A stretch of 64,000 nt of DNA. It comes from Sisyra terminalis. Its lineage: Eukaryota > Arthropoda > Insecta > Neuroptera > Sisyridae. A program made the translations under genes and the position numbers. The notes under the pieces are model-generated. The model searched no databases and was not told the origin of the DNA. It saw nothing but the letters and a program-made list of their open reading frames with translations. Below are positions 45,371-57,484 of this stretch, piece by piece (positions within the stretch are counted from its first letter, which is position 1; each line of letters opens with the position of its first letter). The stretch spans positions 39,866,001 to 39,930,000 of the forward strand of contig OY292278.1 in assembly GCA_958496175.1 (NCBI GenBank), in the 5' to 3' direction.

Positions 45371-46939
45371 ATTAATATGGATTAGGCTACTGAGAGTAAT
45401 TATAAAATAATACTGTAAGGTTTAATTTTATAATAATGGCTGGTAATTTTTTCCAATGTGAAAATTTATGGTTTGTAACTTTTAACTGCATTTTTTCACG
45501 ATTTATTTTTGTGCAATAAAAATTATTTATATTCAAATATATGAAATGAAATAATCGCAAGAGTGGCGTCGAATTTTAGTGAAATTTATAAATTAAATAA
45601 ATATTTATAAATCATTTCGTTGAAAATGTTTCTATTTGCTCATAAAAGTCAATGATGTATTGGTACACAATGAAACTGCAATTGCAGATATATTTCATAA
45701 TTAAAAATATAACATGAATTAATTGCATTATGTTTTATATTTGAATAATTCAACTTTGAAATATTTTCAAATTAAAATAAATATAGATATTAACGGTCCT
45801 AAAAATAATAACAAACATCAATTAACAGAATGAAGGAAAAGTTAGAAAAAAGCATTCCAATTAGGCAGAGTAACAAATGGTCGCAATATATGAGAGCTAT
45901 TTATTTTAATACAGCTTTTTTTTCGTTAATATTTCAATTTAGTTTTCTTCTTACCACTTATTTATGCATATTTGCCATTGCACTTCTTCGTTTCGTTTCT
46001 TTGAATTTTTTTCTTTCTCGTCCGTATCGCGTTGGTTGGTTTAGTTAAAAACGATATTCGAAATATGTCGAGAATTTTAACTAGGGTTTAAATTTAGTAA
46101 ATACATCATTAATTATAATACAATATGGAAGACTTACACGGTGGCTCAAATGTAGTTGAGACGAAGAGAAAAATTAATTTCGAGCGGTGAAAAAAAGCTC
46201 TTTGGTGTGACACATTTGAGATAATATGTTAAAGTGACTTGTGGTACATTAGCGATGATGATGGGATTTTACAAGAGGAAAAAAAAGGAGAAAAATACTT
46301 TTTTTTGGTAATTATTAATGGGATAATAATTCAAAGAAAGTTTTTGAATTAACATTAAAATATCGTTTTGTTTATTCTTGAAGATTGCCAAGTCACTTTT
46401 AATTGAATTTATTTTCATTTTTTTTAAAGTTAATTCATGATTAACATTTGTGTCATTAATACAAGTATATTATTATGATTAAACAAAAATATTCCTGAAA
46501 CAAGCATTTTTGAAATGTTGCCTTTCTTCTAATAATTTATAAATTTAAACCATGCATTATATATATTTTAACCATGCATTTTTTGCATTTAAATTTGTTA
46601 TATTCATATTTTTGTTCGGTTCAATATTATCTTCAATCATCTGGGAAATCATTTTAGGTAACATCTACACAACTCTAAAAATAGATTCATACTTTTGCTC
46701 TTTTTTAAATTGGTTCTAATAGATAGTATTATCAACTCGTTTGAGATATATATGCGTTTTTATGCGTTAAAGAGGCTTTGAGAATAATTTAAAAGAACTA
46801 AAATATAGTAACAGAATAAGATTTTAAATAGTTCTTTGAAAATTAAATTTATCGTCAGAAAGCTAGGGTCCTTAGGAGATCAATAATATGTAACTAAAGG
46901 TGAGTATCAAAACTTTACGAAAAGTATAATTACAAATCT
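45371..46939. other. No gene recognised
   Basis: AT-rich. The short frame at 45,830-46,048 is hydrophobic by composition only. AACCATGCATT recurs at 46,549 and 46,570. Confidence 0.4.
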
Positions 46940-47086
46940 AATACTATCTCTGGTTCCAAAAGTGGTAGGTATTGGGTTCAATTGTCATATCGAGCAAATT
47001 TTTATTAACCTTTTTTATAAGGTAACTTAGTGTTGCTTAAGACCTTTGTAGTTATAAAGTAACGGCAAATAATGGTAAATAAAAAA
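46940..47086 (+). repeat. tRNA-derived SINE copy
   Basis: GGTAGGTATTGGGTTCAATTG holds a slightly changed B box (46,975-46,985). It is followed by ATCGAGCAAATTTTTATTAACC and the 3' part GACCTTTGTAGTTATAAAGT, AACGGCAAATAATGG and A-rich tail. The same order is seen at 51.85 and 60.1 kb. Confidence 0.7.
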
Positions 47087-47676
47087 TTAGAACTATGTAT
47101 AAAGTTTAATTAAACGCTCATTAGTTTTAAAATGGATAAAATACGAATATCTCTTGAGATTGCTTTTGTTTTGGAAACCAGATTATATATTTAAAATGAA
47201 TGATTTATATTAGCTATGTGAAAAAAATTGTATGTTAGATCTACTGAACACAAAGATAAGTAAGCTTGGAGTCAATTGATGAATAAAATGGTGTCCTTTT
47301 TAGCCCAAACTTTGGCCTTTCTTATTCTCTAAATATTGTACTGCTTACAAAAAAGACCAAAAAATCCATTTAATATTTTTTCCTTTCAATTTTTAACAAG
47401 TTATCGTAGCTTAAATTAATAGTTTCTTTTACAAATAAATAGGAAGAATTTTTCAGCATTTACTTCTGTTTCCTTTCCTTATCATAATCTATTCAGAAGA
47501 GTGACATGATTATATTTTCTGTGATGCCTCAATTAAGAAATCATAAGCTAATAAAAAGAGATTTTTAAAATTACATATTTTAAAACAAAGATTCAGAATT
47601 CAATATAAATCAATTGAATCAATATAAATCATTCAAAAAAAAAATCAGCCAATTGATTTAATAGAAATCTATCATT
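47087..47676. other. No gene recognised
   Basis: AT-rich. TCAATATAAATCA is repeated at about 47,600-47,632, just before the Tc1-type terminus. Confidence 0.4.
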
Positions 47677-48121
47677 TACAGTCCCTGGCCATTGAATTAG
47701 GACCACTTACCTCTTTTCCTTTCTCCTCAATTCCTTGAAACATCGGCCTGTTTCGTAAAGAGTTATAGGTTTTACCAATTATAAATCCTCCTATTTTATT
47801 AGATTAAGAATAATTGAAGCAATTTAAGTTAATCTTAATTAACGTTCAACCCTACCCATTCTTTAGAAATTGCTTATAACTAAGACTTATCAAATATACC
47901 ATTTAGCAATACTCTTGAAGGCGTATATTAGGTTTCAAAAAAATCTGAAATTATCACTTTTTCTCAAACTCTGCGACTAATAATATCTTAGTTTTATTAT
48001 AAGTACTCTTGAAAGCTTTTACCAACATGAAATTTGTTTATATAAAAAACATTTTAATTGTTTCAATACAAATGTTTAAGAGGAAAGTGCTATTGTTTCC
48101 TTATTTGTTATATCGTAAAAA

Positions 48122-49085
48122 ATGAGTAAGACTAAATATATTGATAGAATTAATCGACCAGCCGTATTGACCTTAATAATGCCCAACAAATTTTCATTTC
48201 GGAAATTTGCATGAGAAGAGAAAATTTTTCATCAAACCGTTTTGAGGATTCCTAAAAATTAATCATCAAATCGAATGAATCTCAATAATCGACGAAATTC
48301 TGGGGAAACCAGAAAAACAACGCCTCGAAAAGATCATAAGACTTTAAAGAAAGCGATTAAAAATCGTTTTTCAGCATTAAAAGGATAGCATCTCGATCTA
48401 CTTAATTCTGGAATAACAATTTCCAGGAAGACGTTATCAAGACGATTTTATGAAGCTGCCTTGAAATGTAGGCATCCGGCTAAAAAGCCAAAGCTTACTG
48501 AAAAAATGAAGGAAACCTGGTATCAATTGGCTAGAGAGTATCGATATTTTACCATAAAAGATTTTAGAAAGATCAAAGTAATTGATAACACACTTCTTAT
48601 ATTTATTTTATCACGTAACGTACAATTGAAAATGTTATAAAATTGCTCTTCTTTTAGGTAGTTTTCTGCGATGAGTATCGGTTAGAAGCAATGACAGAGT
48701 GGCATAAATTTGTTCAAAGCAAATCAGGAGAACGATATCAAGAGGACAGTGAATCAAAATTTATAAGACCACACTATCCTAAATCTCAGAAGAAGGTCCT
48801 GGACCGCTGTATTTTGTTGAAGGTACAATAAACAATAATCAATTTTCAAAAGTAAACGACATTATTTTGATACCATATTGATCTTCGACGCAATGATACT
48901 TCAAAAATATTTGTGCTTAACGGTGCATTCTGTCATTCTGCCCAGTGCATAAAAAAATTAAACATCTCCAAAATTCCAAATCTTCCTTGGACAGGTAACT
49001 TCTCTGATTTTAATCCTTTTGAAAATTCTTCTTCATGAACATCATCCAAGTCAATTTGTGCAATTTAAAAGTCAGAAATTTCACA
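48122..49085 (+). pseudogene. Tc1-like transposase with an apparent intron
   Basis: Starts MSKTKYIDRINRPAVLTLI, the usual Tc1 N-terminus, then ETRKTTPREDHKTLKKAI, RKTLSRRFYEAALKCR and the Lys-Pro-Leu-Thr-Glu-like segment. After 151 codons a GT...AG interval of 80 bp (48,578-48,657) interrupts the frame. It resumes with VVFCDEYRLEAM, which holds the first catalytic Asp. Further on NGAFCHSAQCIKK has Asn where the second Asp is expected, and GNFSDFNPFEN keeps the third acidic residue. Three in-frame stops in the first part and a frameshift after 48,840 make it dead. Confidence 0.8.
48578..48657 (+). other. Apparent spliceosomal intron in the Tc1-like transposase
   Basis: 80 bp beginning GTAATTG and ending TTGCTCTTCTTTTAG. 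Removal joins FRKIK to VVFCDE in phase 0 with no change of frame, exactly where uninterrupted Tc1 proteins have WKKVVFSDE. The pyrimidine-rich 3' end is typical of insect introns. Confidence 0.7.
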
Positions 49086-49089
49086 AATT

Positions 49090-51829
49090 ATTGAATTAAA
49101 TAAAACATTATTCTGAATATTTATCGTCATTCTTTGAGACTTATCTGACGATATCCCATTGGTTTAGTTGCAAGAAATAATGTTTTTCATCCCTCACTTT
49201 AATGGAGGGTATCCTACTCTTAATGTTTTCCAACAGCTTTTTACACAGTAAATATAGCAGCTTATAAAATTTCTCTTTTTTCAATTTTTATGTAATGTGC
49301 GTTTAAGTTTATAAAGATTTAATTAATACAGTAGAACCCTTAAAATTCAGGATTTTAAGGATGCTGAATTTTTATTTAACTAGTATGCTAAATTTTGAGT
49401 CGAAAAAACGAATATTTGTGACTTTTTTCAGTTTATTTCAACAACAAAAGCCTTATAATTAACACTTAAAGTTTAAATGAGAGAAATTGTTTATTTCAAC
49501 TATAGTAAATTCATGGGGTAGTAAAAATAGCGAATATTTCCATTAATTTCAAAAAATTAAGGATTGACAAACAACCTTACAAAAATTTTCTATATTTTCG
49601 ATTAAAATTCTTGCCAAACTTTGTGATGATTAAGTTGTGAACACGACATTAAACCGAACTTGATTTGGAAATTTTTTTAAACGCTATGTTTTTTTTTCTG
49701 TTTTCAAACTATACAATAATGAAATATAGATTTCTATAATAGATTTCGGGTTTTACATTATGTAAATGTTTCCTTAGCTATTTACCTATAAGCTTGAATA
49801 TTTTTTTTTTGTAAATTGTGAGCCAACTTGCTTGCTTATAAATGCTACTGTTTGTTTTTATTAAGTCATAATTCATAAAATAAAAAATTGGATGCTTTTT
49901 AAATCCTTGTTTGTACGTTAAAACAAAGACTATATACGATATATTGAATTTAATAAGATTTAATCTTTTTCATTAAATTTGTAAATGTATAGAATTGTAA
50001 AGCCATACAACGATTCCGAATTTTGCGACGGAATTGAAGTAGCCTATCATCATCGTTTTGATCGAAATTCTCTTATGTTCTGTTATTATTAATTTTCCTT
50101 GTATCTCAACTTATTTATTTATTACCAAATAAATATTTCTTTATGCTATTTTATAGCAAAAATAGAGGAGTAAATATCTTCTTTGTCTCTTATAGGTGCA
50201 ACCAATTAATAATTTTTTTTTTCATATTAATGTGAAATTTATTTATGATGAATTTTTCTATCCAGAAATAGAGTATATGTATTGTTCATTTTGCATTGGA
50301 TTAAAAAAACATAATTAAACACAACAAGCCGACGAATAGTATGTATTAAATTTCACTTAATTAAGCCGGAGCTCGTTCGAATAAACCGCACTGTTAAATA
50401 ATTGCGTTCGTTTAATTCAAATTGCCTTACGAATTTAATACATGAGAACATTATATGAGATTTATGTGTATGTGTGTAAATTCACACACATATTATATAT
50501 ACATTTACTCAAAGAACCAGATTAATTTAAGAGTATATACATAGAAAAACGCTAGCAAGATGAGCTAATCGAATCGAAATATCCGATAGTCGTAATACGC
50601 GAGATCCGAGTGAAAAGAAACAGAGATCGAGCAGAATCAGATGAAGAAGCTGGACTGGCATCCCGAAAAACCCAATCAATTTGTAACAAAAGTGACTTTT
50701 GTTTGCCTCTCAACGTATTCTTTCCTCATCAAATGACAAGTGCACAAAAGGTCCTTAATCAATCAGGCCCACCATTCTCTTCGCTTCGGCTGTTATCTCG
50801 TTCGATTTCACACATGAAGGAATGTCCATTACCCAACAAAGACCAGAGTTATTCAAAATTTTATCCATTTCACTTTACAACAATGTTTATAAACATAATA
50901 ACATTATTACCAACTGATAGATCGATCTTTTATTTGAAATATTCATCAGAACCAACAATTAATGTTTTATCATGTACACAACAAAAATACGTGGATGGAA
51001 ATTTTTTAACGCTTTAACGTGTGATGCTAGCCGTGAAATTTCTTAATGTCTATTTACTTACTTTTATCGATTTAAAAATTAAAGATTAAATTGGATAAGA
51101 AAAAAACAAGCGTTTGGATGAGCTGAATGAGTCGAGTAATTTTCGTTCATCAAGATCCAGATGTTTTACTTTGAATTGACCAAAATATAAAAAAAACAAC
51201 TACATACGTTCTTAAATATAATACAATATGTTTCCTGTTCAATTCAAACCGTTTATGATTAAATTTTACTTTTAGTATAGTTATAAAAAGGTTCGTTTTA
51301 AATTGTTAAGAATTCAATGCAACTAAATGGAATTCAGAGAAATTACACTCAATAAAACTTATTGGGGATCAAAAATAGAAAACAATTCAATTCTTGTAAA
51401 TAAATTTATAACGTGTTTATCACCTAAAGTAATATTGAAAGTGAAAAATATATTTTTATAGGTATCTAAAGATAAATACCATCGATTTTTTTCTTTCCTT
51501 TATTGTTTTTTGACATTATTTGACATTTTTTTTTCCTTTATTGATTTATGACATTATTGCACACATACATTAAAAAAAAAAAAATTATTTTTTTTTATAT
51601 ATTAAAATTTATTTACACTAAAATTATTTATTAAATTTATAAAAACGTGTCGCTAAATTAATAATTAGTACATGGACCTACATCCTTTCATGTCCACTAT
51701 CCTACTAAAAATAAATAAAATTATGTAAAATATGGACACAACCAATTTATCGATAAAGAGTAGTTTTTAGGAAATATTTGACCAAAATTTCACCAAAAAG
51801 AAAATCCCGTTTTATCTACATTTGAGGGT
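49090..51829. other. No gene recognised
   Basis: AT-rich. TA then CAGTAGAACCCTTAAAATTC at 49,329 looks like a pogo-type terminus with an internal CTTAAAAT/ATTTTAAG hairpin; no partner was found. A near-palindrome TATGTGTGT/ACACACATA lies at about 50,470. The 135-codon frame at 50,610-51,017 starts with GTG and shows no domain. Confidence 0.4.
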
Positions 51830-51844
51830 GAATCAAGTTGATCT

Positions 51845-51990
51845 CTTCCAAAATCGATAGGTACTGAGTTCGGGCTAATGGATCTTCCTGTTGTTACGGA
51901 TTTCTAGGTTTACGGATTTAAATAAACTCTAAAGATACTAAAGATTTTTGTGGATCTAAAGTGACGGCTAATAACCAATAAAAAATGCTT
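51845..51990 (+). repeat. tRNA-derived SINE copy
   Basis: ATCGATAGGTACTGAGTTCG retains a worn B box. The 3' part AACTCTAAAGATACTAAAG, then GTGGATCTAAAGTGACGGC and TAATAACCAATAAAAA, is the clearest version of the family tail. It forms the left part of the tandem unit at 51.88-52.39 kb. Confidence 0.65.
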
Positions 51991-52390
51991 TTGTATACCT
52001 ATAAGAGAAGAATATCCATTTTTCGATAGACAATTATCATATATTATTTTAATATATTGTTGCCTTAGACTATAAGCCTGCTATATACAGTAGACCAAAT
52101 TATACAGAGAACAATAAAACACAGCAAAAAAAATTAAAATATAATGGATATTTCCCTTGTTATGGATTATTTTTCTAGGTTTAACGGATTTAAATGAACT
52201 CTAAAAATACTTAAGATTTTAGTTGCTATAGAGTGACGACTAATAACCCATAAAAGTTGCCTTAATATATCAGAGAAGAATATCCATTTTTAGATATAAA
52301 ATTATCATATTTAACTTTAATATATCGTTGCCTTAGAGTGTAAGCCTGTAATCTACAGTAGACTAAATTATACAAAGTAAATCCCTGCAA
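51885..52390. repeat. Tandem duplication, period about 266-271 bp, containing the SINE tail
   Basis: TTTCTAGGTTTA recurs at 51,901 and 52,172, AGAATATCCATTTTT at 52,011 and 52,277, and TTGCCTTAGA with TACAGTAGAC further on. The SINE 3' part was duplicated together with its flank, so the duplication is younger than the SINE. Confidence 0.8.
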
Positions 52391-52442
52391 AAAATTGAAG
52401 ATAATTCTTATTGAAAAAATGAAAATACCGTTTGAAGAATGA

Positions 52443-52520
52443 ATGGCCCTGAGCTTAATAGACTGATTACTATTTTGAAATATTTTGTTTCCTTCAATTA
52501 ATTAACTTTTTAATATATAA
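52443..52520. repeat. Duplicate of the LINE target, uninterrupted
   Basis: ATGGCCCTGAGCTTAATAGA through GAAATATTTTGTTTCCTTC to TTTTTAATATAT matches the two flanks of the LINE at 53 kb (52,949-52,990 and 53,996-54,028). It is an empty-site reference. Confidence 0.8.
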
Positions 52521-52992
52521 ATATATAAATTGGCACGAATTTATAGAAGTAAATGGAAAACAAATGAATGCTTGCCTTATACTGAAAAAATATTGTTACA
52601 ATTGATGGATACATACTTGTTATTTCAGCCCTTCATTGTTTTCAAAATGGTTAAGAATTGTAAAATAATTTTACTTTTCTATTTACTAAATGCTCATCTA
52701 TACATGAGTCAATTTTTAAGGCAATATTGCGGCCAATATGCATGATCATTGCATAGGAGCAGGGTCTTAGAGTGTGGGTCAAGGATTCGATTAGTGTTGA
52801 TTTTTTCTATATAAGTCAAAGAGCTTTTAGTATGGAGAATTTGCAGAGAGATAATAAAAATTTAAATAATACTGCAATATCTATAGAACTTCACAAAACT
52901 TTAGGCAATACGTTGGGCCATGAATAAAGAAATAGTTTTAAGTCTAAGTATGGTCCTAAGCTTAAAAGACTGATTATTATTTTGAAATATTT

Positions 52993-53994
52993 TTTCATAT
53001 GCGGATGATACAAATATACAGTACTTGGACTGAAGTCAACCTTATTTTAACTCGATGGTTGATCAAAATTGACAATTGGTTAAGAGAAAATCAGTTGTCT
53101 CTCAACATAGATAAGTCTACGTATATTACGTTTGGTAGTTACATTGATAGCATTCCTGATAATTTCCACCTTAAAATGAATAACTTTGATCTTAAAAGAG
53201 TAGTTAATTGTAAGTATCTGGGACTAATTTTCGATGCGCACATGAAATGGAACTCACATGTTCATGAATTGACAACAAAAATAAGGTACTTTTAATTCTT
53301 ATTCTTTAAATTGAGCAAATGCTTCAGTCCCTTGGTATTAAAAACATTTTATCATGGGTTATTTGAAAATATAATCAATTATGGCATAATTGCATGGGGT
53401 GGGGCTTATGAAAATAGTCTCAGGCCATTGACTACTATCCAAAAACGCTTTATTAATTATTTCATCTCACGCAGTATTGTTGATATACCCTTTGGTAACA
53501 AGGAATCATTTATCATAAATGCTTTAACATACAACTATCATGAGTGTAAAGCCCAATATAATAACAAGAATAAACAAACTAGATCTAATTTGTTAACGCT
53601 GCCTAAAACTAAGAAAACTATCAGCACTAAAATCCATATCTTATTGCGATACAAATTTTTAATAAATTGCCCAACCATCTTAAAACACTTAGTTTTAGGC
53701 GAAAGAAACTGTGGAAAATATTAATAAGCACAAGGGGTATCTTTAGTTACTAAACACTGACATTAGTTAATTTTAAATTAAAATTGTATTTATTTGTTCT
53801 ATTGGTAATTCTGTTTTAACTCTGTATCTTTTAACTTTGTTACTTTTAATTTTGTTAAACTGATTAAAATATATGCAATTGTACATTGCATTACATTACA
53901 ATTGTAATATTCCAGTTCTATGTACAGATGCTTTGCATCTCTGTAGAATGCCTACTGGAAGTAAAATAAATAAATAAATAAAAAATAAAAATTA
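52993..53994 (+). mobile_element. 5'-truncated LINE with stem-loop and (TAAA)n tail
   Basis: Encodes the RT from its catalytic motif to the C-terminus. SYADDT is in one frame at about 52,995; after a 1-nt shift the frame stays open to 53,724 apart from one TAA at 53,293. Motifs are IDNWLRENQLSLNIDKSTY, CKYLGLIFDAHMKWNSHV, then YGIIAWGG and LTTIQKRFINYF. These fit the Jockey/CR1 superfamily. The 3' end carries the stem-loop (53,910-53,960) and AAATAAATAAATAAA. Few lesions make it one of the younger elements here. Confidence 0.85.
53910..53960 (+). other. Conserved 3' stem-loop of the LINE
   Basis: TTCCAG/CTGGAA outer stem, TTCTA/TAGAA middle pairing and AGATGC/GCATCT inner stem around TTT. 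The copy at 2,976-3,026 keeps the fold, with ATAGAA there replaced by GTAGAA here, which still pairs as U-G. Such 3' structures are recognised by the RT in stem-loop-type LINEs. Confidence 0.6.
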
Positions 53995-54029
53995 AGTTTC
54001 CTTCAATTCTCTAACTTTTTAATATATTA

Positions 54030-56784
54030 GCAAGTTTTCCTACTAAAATTGTTAATACTGAAATGAACATAGCAGGTTTACTGCTTAAATCATAAAACAA
54101 ATATTTTAAATTTAGTCTCAAATCTTGCAACGTTGTATTTTCTCCTTTGTTTTTTATTCTTTTCGTGGTTTTTTGGTTATTTTAATTCTAATAAGAAATA
54201 ATTTTCTCTTTTGTAGATAAATTTTTATTATGGGTCGATCTATTCGCATATTAAATCAAAAACAAAGCAGAGAATGTAACGTTGTCAGACTTAACGGTTC
54301 TAAATGCGTTATGTGTCAAAAATAATATAAAATCAATCATAAAAACCATTAATAAAAATAATAAAAATTATTTAGTCTTTGCTTAATTAAAAGATTACTC
54401 CGGTAATATATACTTTTAGATGGTTATCGCACGGCAATAATGAGATTCCACCATCGATAAGGAATCGAAGAATCTTTAAAGCTTTTTACGCTCTTTTCAA
54501 AAGGCTTTGGACGATTAAGTTCTGCTATATTTTTTCCAAATTTTGAGGTTTTCCAATTGAGAATGATTCCTCGACGGATTCTTACAGTACTTATTTAAAA
54601 ACATAGTCTGACATACTCTTTATTAGTGAATCATCAGCTTTTAAGTAGTAATACAGACTTTGAGCCCTGAGCCATTTTAGATTCATTTTGCAGTGTAGTT
54701 TTTCTTTTAATTGGTAAACAATTTTCCAAATTATAGACAAATTTTTTTTTCTTCATGCCAGTTTCCAAGTATCTTGAAAAATCTTTTAATGTATTTCTTC
54801 ATTAACAGAAGTGCATTTCAGAAAGTCTTTATTTCTAAATTTGCATCTTGTTTTCATAACAGCGTTAGATTAATTTGATTTGAATAAAAATTTGACTAAC
54901 TTAAAAATCCATTTAATTGAAACCTATTTATGGTCTGCACTGTTAAAAGAGAAGCATTTTCTCAGTCAATCAAATTCGTACATATGTTCAAGCTTATCTG
55001 GATTTTTCTCGTTATTTTATTATTATTGTCGTTATAGGAAATGTTCGCATATGATATTACCGTTATAATGATGTACTAAAATATAATAAAATTCACAGTA
55101 TGTATATGTAATGTAACATGTACATATGATGCTATTCAAAAATCAAATATTAACGAAGTCATAACGACGACGAATACGATGGCGGCGGGGTTGAGAGTCG
55201 TCCTGTCCCCACATGGGGCATATCGGGGTGCGGCGGTCTCCAGAGTGGGGCCGCCATGTTTCTCCTGATGGTCGGATGATGATTGTTTTATAAATATTTA
55301 ATGTTGGCTGAGTCCCGGGATAAATCGTTTGCGTTTGTTCTCCTATATTCATGCGGTTATAGTCTCCAATACATAAAGCCCTTATATGTCGCTACCTACA
55401 TATATATATAAATATGTATTACATATACGTATATGTGTTATTCTCGTCGCCCATTGCGCCATAATATTATTAAAGCTCTCTCTATAAGTTGAGCTGCTGA
55501 GCTTTAGATAACGACGATTCAAATGTAAACGAAAGAAAGAAAACAGATAAAACGAAATTGATGGAGGCACAAATCGAGGGGTGGCCTTCATAAACTTAAT
55601 TAAGCTCCATTTATATTTTTTTTGAATTTTAAAACTTTAAATTCAAAAAATAAAAATTTCAAACAGTTTTTTTTTTATTCAATTGAAAAAAAGACTTTCT
55701 TTTCAAGTCCAAAATATACTTCTTTGTTTTCAAAACGTTAACTTTTGATTCATTAAATAAATTCAGTACCTGTATTTTAAACCCAATTAAGCCTATTTTG
55801 AATATATGTATATTTACCTATACATATATAACTACATATATAACAATTACTACCTTTTCAGTGAAGTATTTTGTAAAAGAAAACAATACTTATCCCGCAA
55901 TATTTCTTTGTAAATAATGTTTACTCTTTTGATTTTAAACAACCATAGCTATAATAGCTATTTATTTTGGGGTTTGTAGTTCTTTTATGTTAAAATAACT
56001 AAGAAAGAATAAAAAATTTTATCAACAGGAAAACTGACTACAAAAAAATTATAGATAAACGAGAAAACGAAATGTTTTCAAATGAGATTCACTATAAAGG
56101 AACAATAGTTTGCTGGAAAGTTGAGTTCAAGAATGGCAAGACAATTGAGAGACTATGGTTGCTAATTGGTGTAGGAACTAAATGATTGCAGTTGAATTCG
56201 AGTAAACTTAAGAAAGATCAAATGGGAAAATTAGAAGGAACTTCTTATCCAGAAGTCAACCATAAAGATATTTTTCTAATAAACAAAATTAATTACTTAA
56301 CTAAAGTAAAGCTATTTACTGATTGCTGACATAACATAAAATATATTAAGGGGATGCAAATATTTAGGGTTGAATAAGCAGCGTTGAAAGTATGTGATAT
56401 TAGATATGTTAGAACATTACCTCATCAATGAAGCAAAAAATGCAATCGATAGGATACTAAGGAGCAAAGATTATTGTCACATTCTGAATTAAGAGCTCAT
56501 TTTGGATTTGATAGAACGAAAATCGGAAGGTACAAAGAAAAAAGAGGAAAGAGATTGGAAAGTAGAATGACAATTCTATCGCTGTACAAAAGATAGTTAC
56601 TTGACTTAAATAACTTTACCAAAAACAGACAAGGAAGGATCTAGATTTATATCTGAAATTTGTCCTCAGGGTTAACTTTTTACAAAGACTGCCTATTTAA
56701 GTTAATGGAATATATCATTTTAGTTAGTAAAAACTATAACCGAAACTGTTATAATGGCTTTAATTAACTTAATATTACACTTAT
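54030..56784. other. No gene recognised; GC-richer patch at 55.14-55.36 kb
   Basis: 55,143-55,360 contains GGCGGCGGGG and several CpGs and stands out from its AT-rich surroundings. It could be a promoter-like or conserved element, but no transcript structure is seen. ATATAT/TACATA runs are at 55,395-55,440. From 56,040 to 56,660 a purine-rich stretch has short broken frames that I do not recognise. Confidence 0.4.
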
Positions 56785-57480
56785 ATAACTTCTTCTTCTT
56801 CTTCTGGAAATATCTAATCGTTTCGGATATGGGTGATCATGAAGACCAATTTGGTTTTGGAACAAGTCAACCGTTGTTGTGGGGAACCAAACCTGTGATT
56901 TTTTAGCCAGGATACTCTTCTATTACCGATGCTTTTCCTTCCTTGTATTTTCCCCTGCATAATGAGATATAATATAAGATATCTTTTTAGATTCCTCGTG
57001 AAGAGCCCTAGGTTTTATTGTGAATAATACCTATTTTTCTTAAACCACTCTTTTGAAGGGTTTTCCGTTTATTTTGCGACCAACTCACAACTAAGGATTC
57101 AAACGATACATCGATTTTTTCAAACATTGATTTATCGTTTATTAACATCGGTGTTTTAACATAGAGGTTGAAACACAAAACATCGATGGTACATCATTCT
57201 CCATGATTCTCTCGTCTCCACAGCAAAACAGAAAATACATAGTATTGGAATACCCGGATTTTAGTCACTAGTGATCGTTTTTTAGGCCTTAAAACTTTAT
57301 TCCTTCTGAGGAACACAAATCGTGTATTTGCAATTCGATAATTAATCTCTGTCAAACGATCCCACTATTCTTGTATCTTATAGTCCTAGTAATTGTTAGG
57401 TTTCACTCTAACAATTTGGTGATTTTTAGCAATCATGATAGTCATAAATTTGGTCTTTTATATGCTTGCTTATGCCTAAA
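56785..57480 (-). pseudogene. RTE-like LINE relic with (GAA)n tail
   Basis: Minus-strand frames read TKFMTIMIAKN, WDRLTEINYRIANTRFVFL, SLVTKIRVFQYYVFSVLLW, then GKIQGRKSIGNRRVSWLKN. The last is the GKIxGxRxxGRRxxSWLKN signature of the common insect endonuclease/RT LINE, and YVFSVLLY normally precedes GVESWTL. The element ends in a GAAGAAGAAG tail (56,785-56,802). Stops and shifts throughout; 5' truncated. Best preserved tail of this LINE type in the window. Confidence 0.8.
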
Positions 57481-57484
57481 ACTT

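Larger units (their letters stand above)
47677..49100 (+). mobile_element. Tc1-like transposon, right end not found
   Basis: TA then CAGTCCCTGGCCATTGAATT at 47,679 is a Tc1-type terminus sharing its first 15 bases with the MITE at 9,811. A transposase relic follows from 48,122. I did not find the matching right terminus before 50 kb, so it is probably truncated; the right border given is the end of recognisable coding sequence. Confidence 0.65.

Noticed and set aside
50610..51017. 135-codon open frame
   Set aside because: It begins with GTG, has no recognisable domain, signal or splice context, and its first ATG is about 40 codons in. Not a credible nuclear gene on this evidence.
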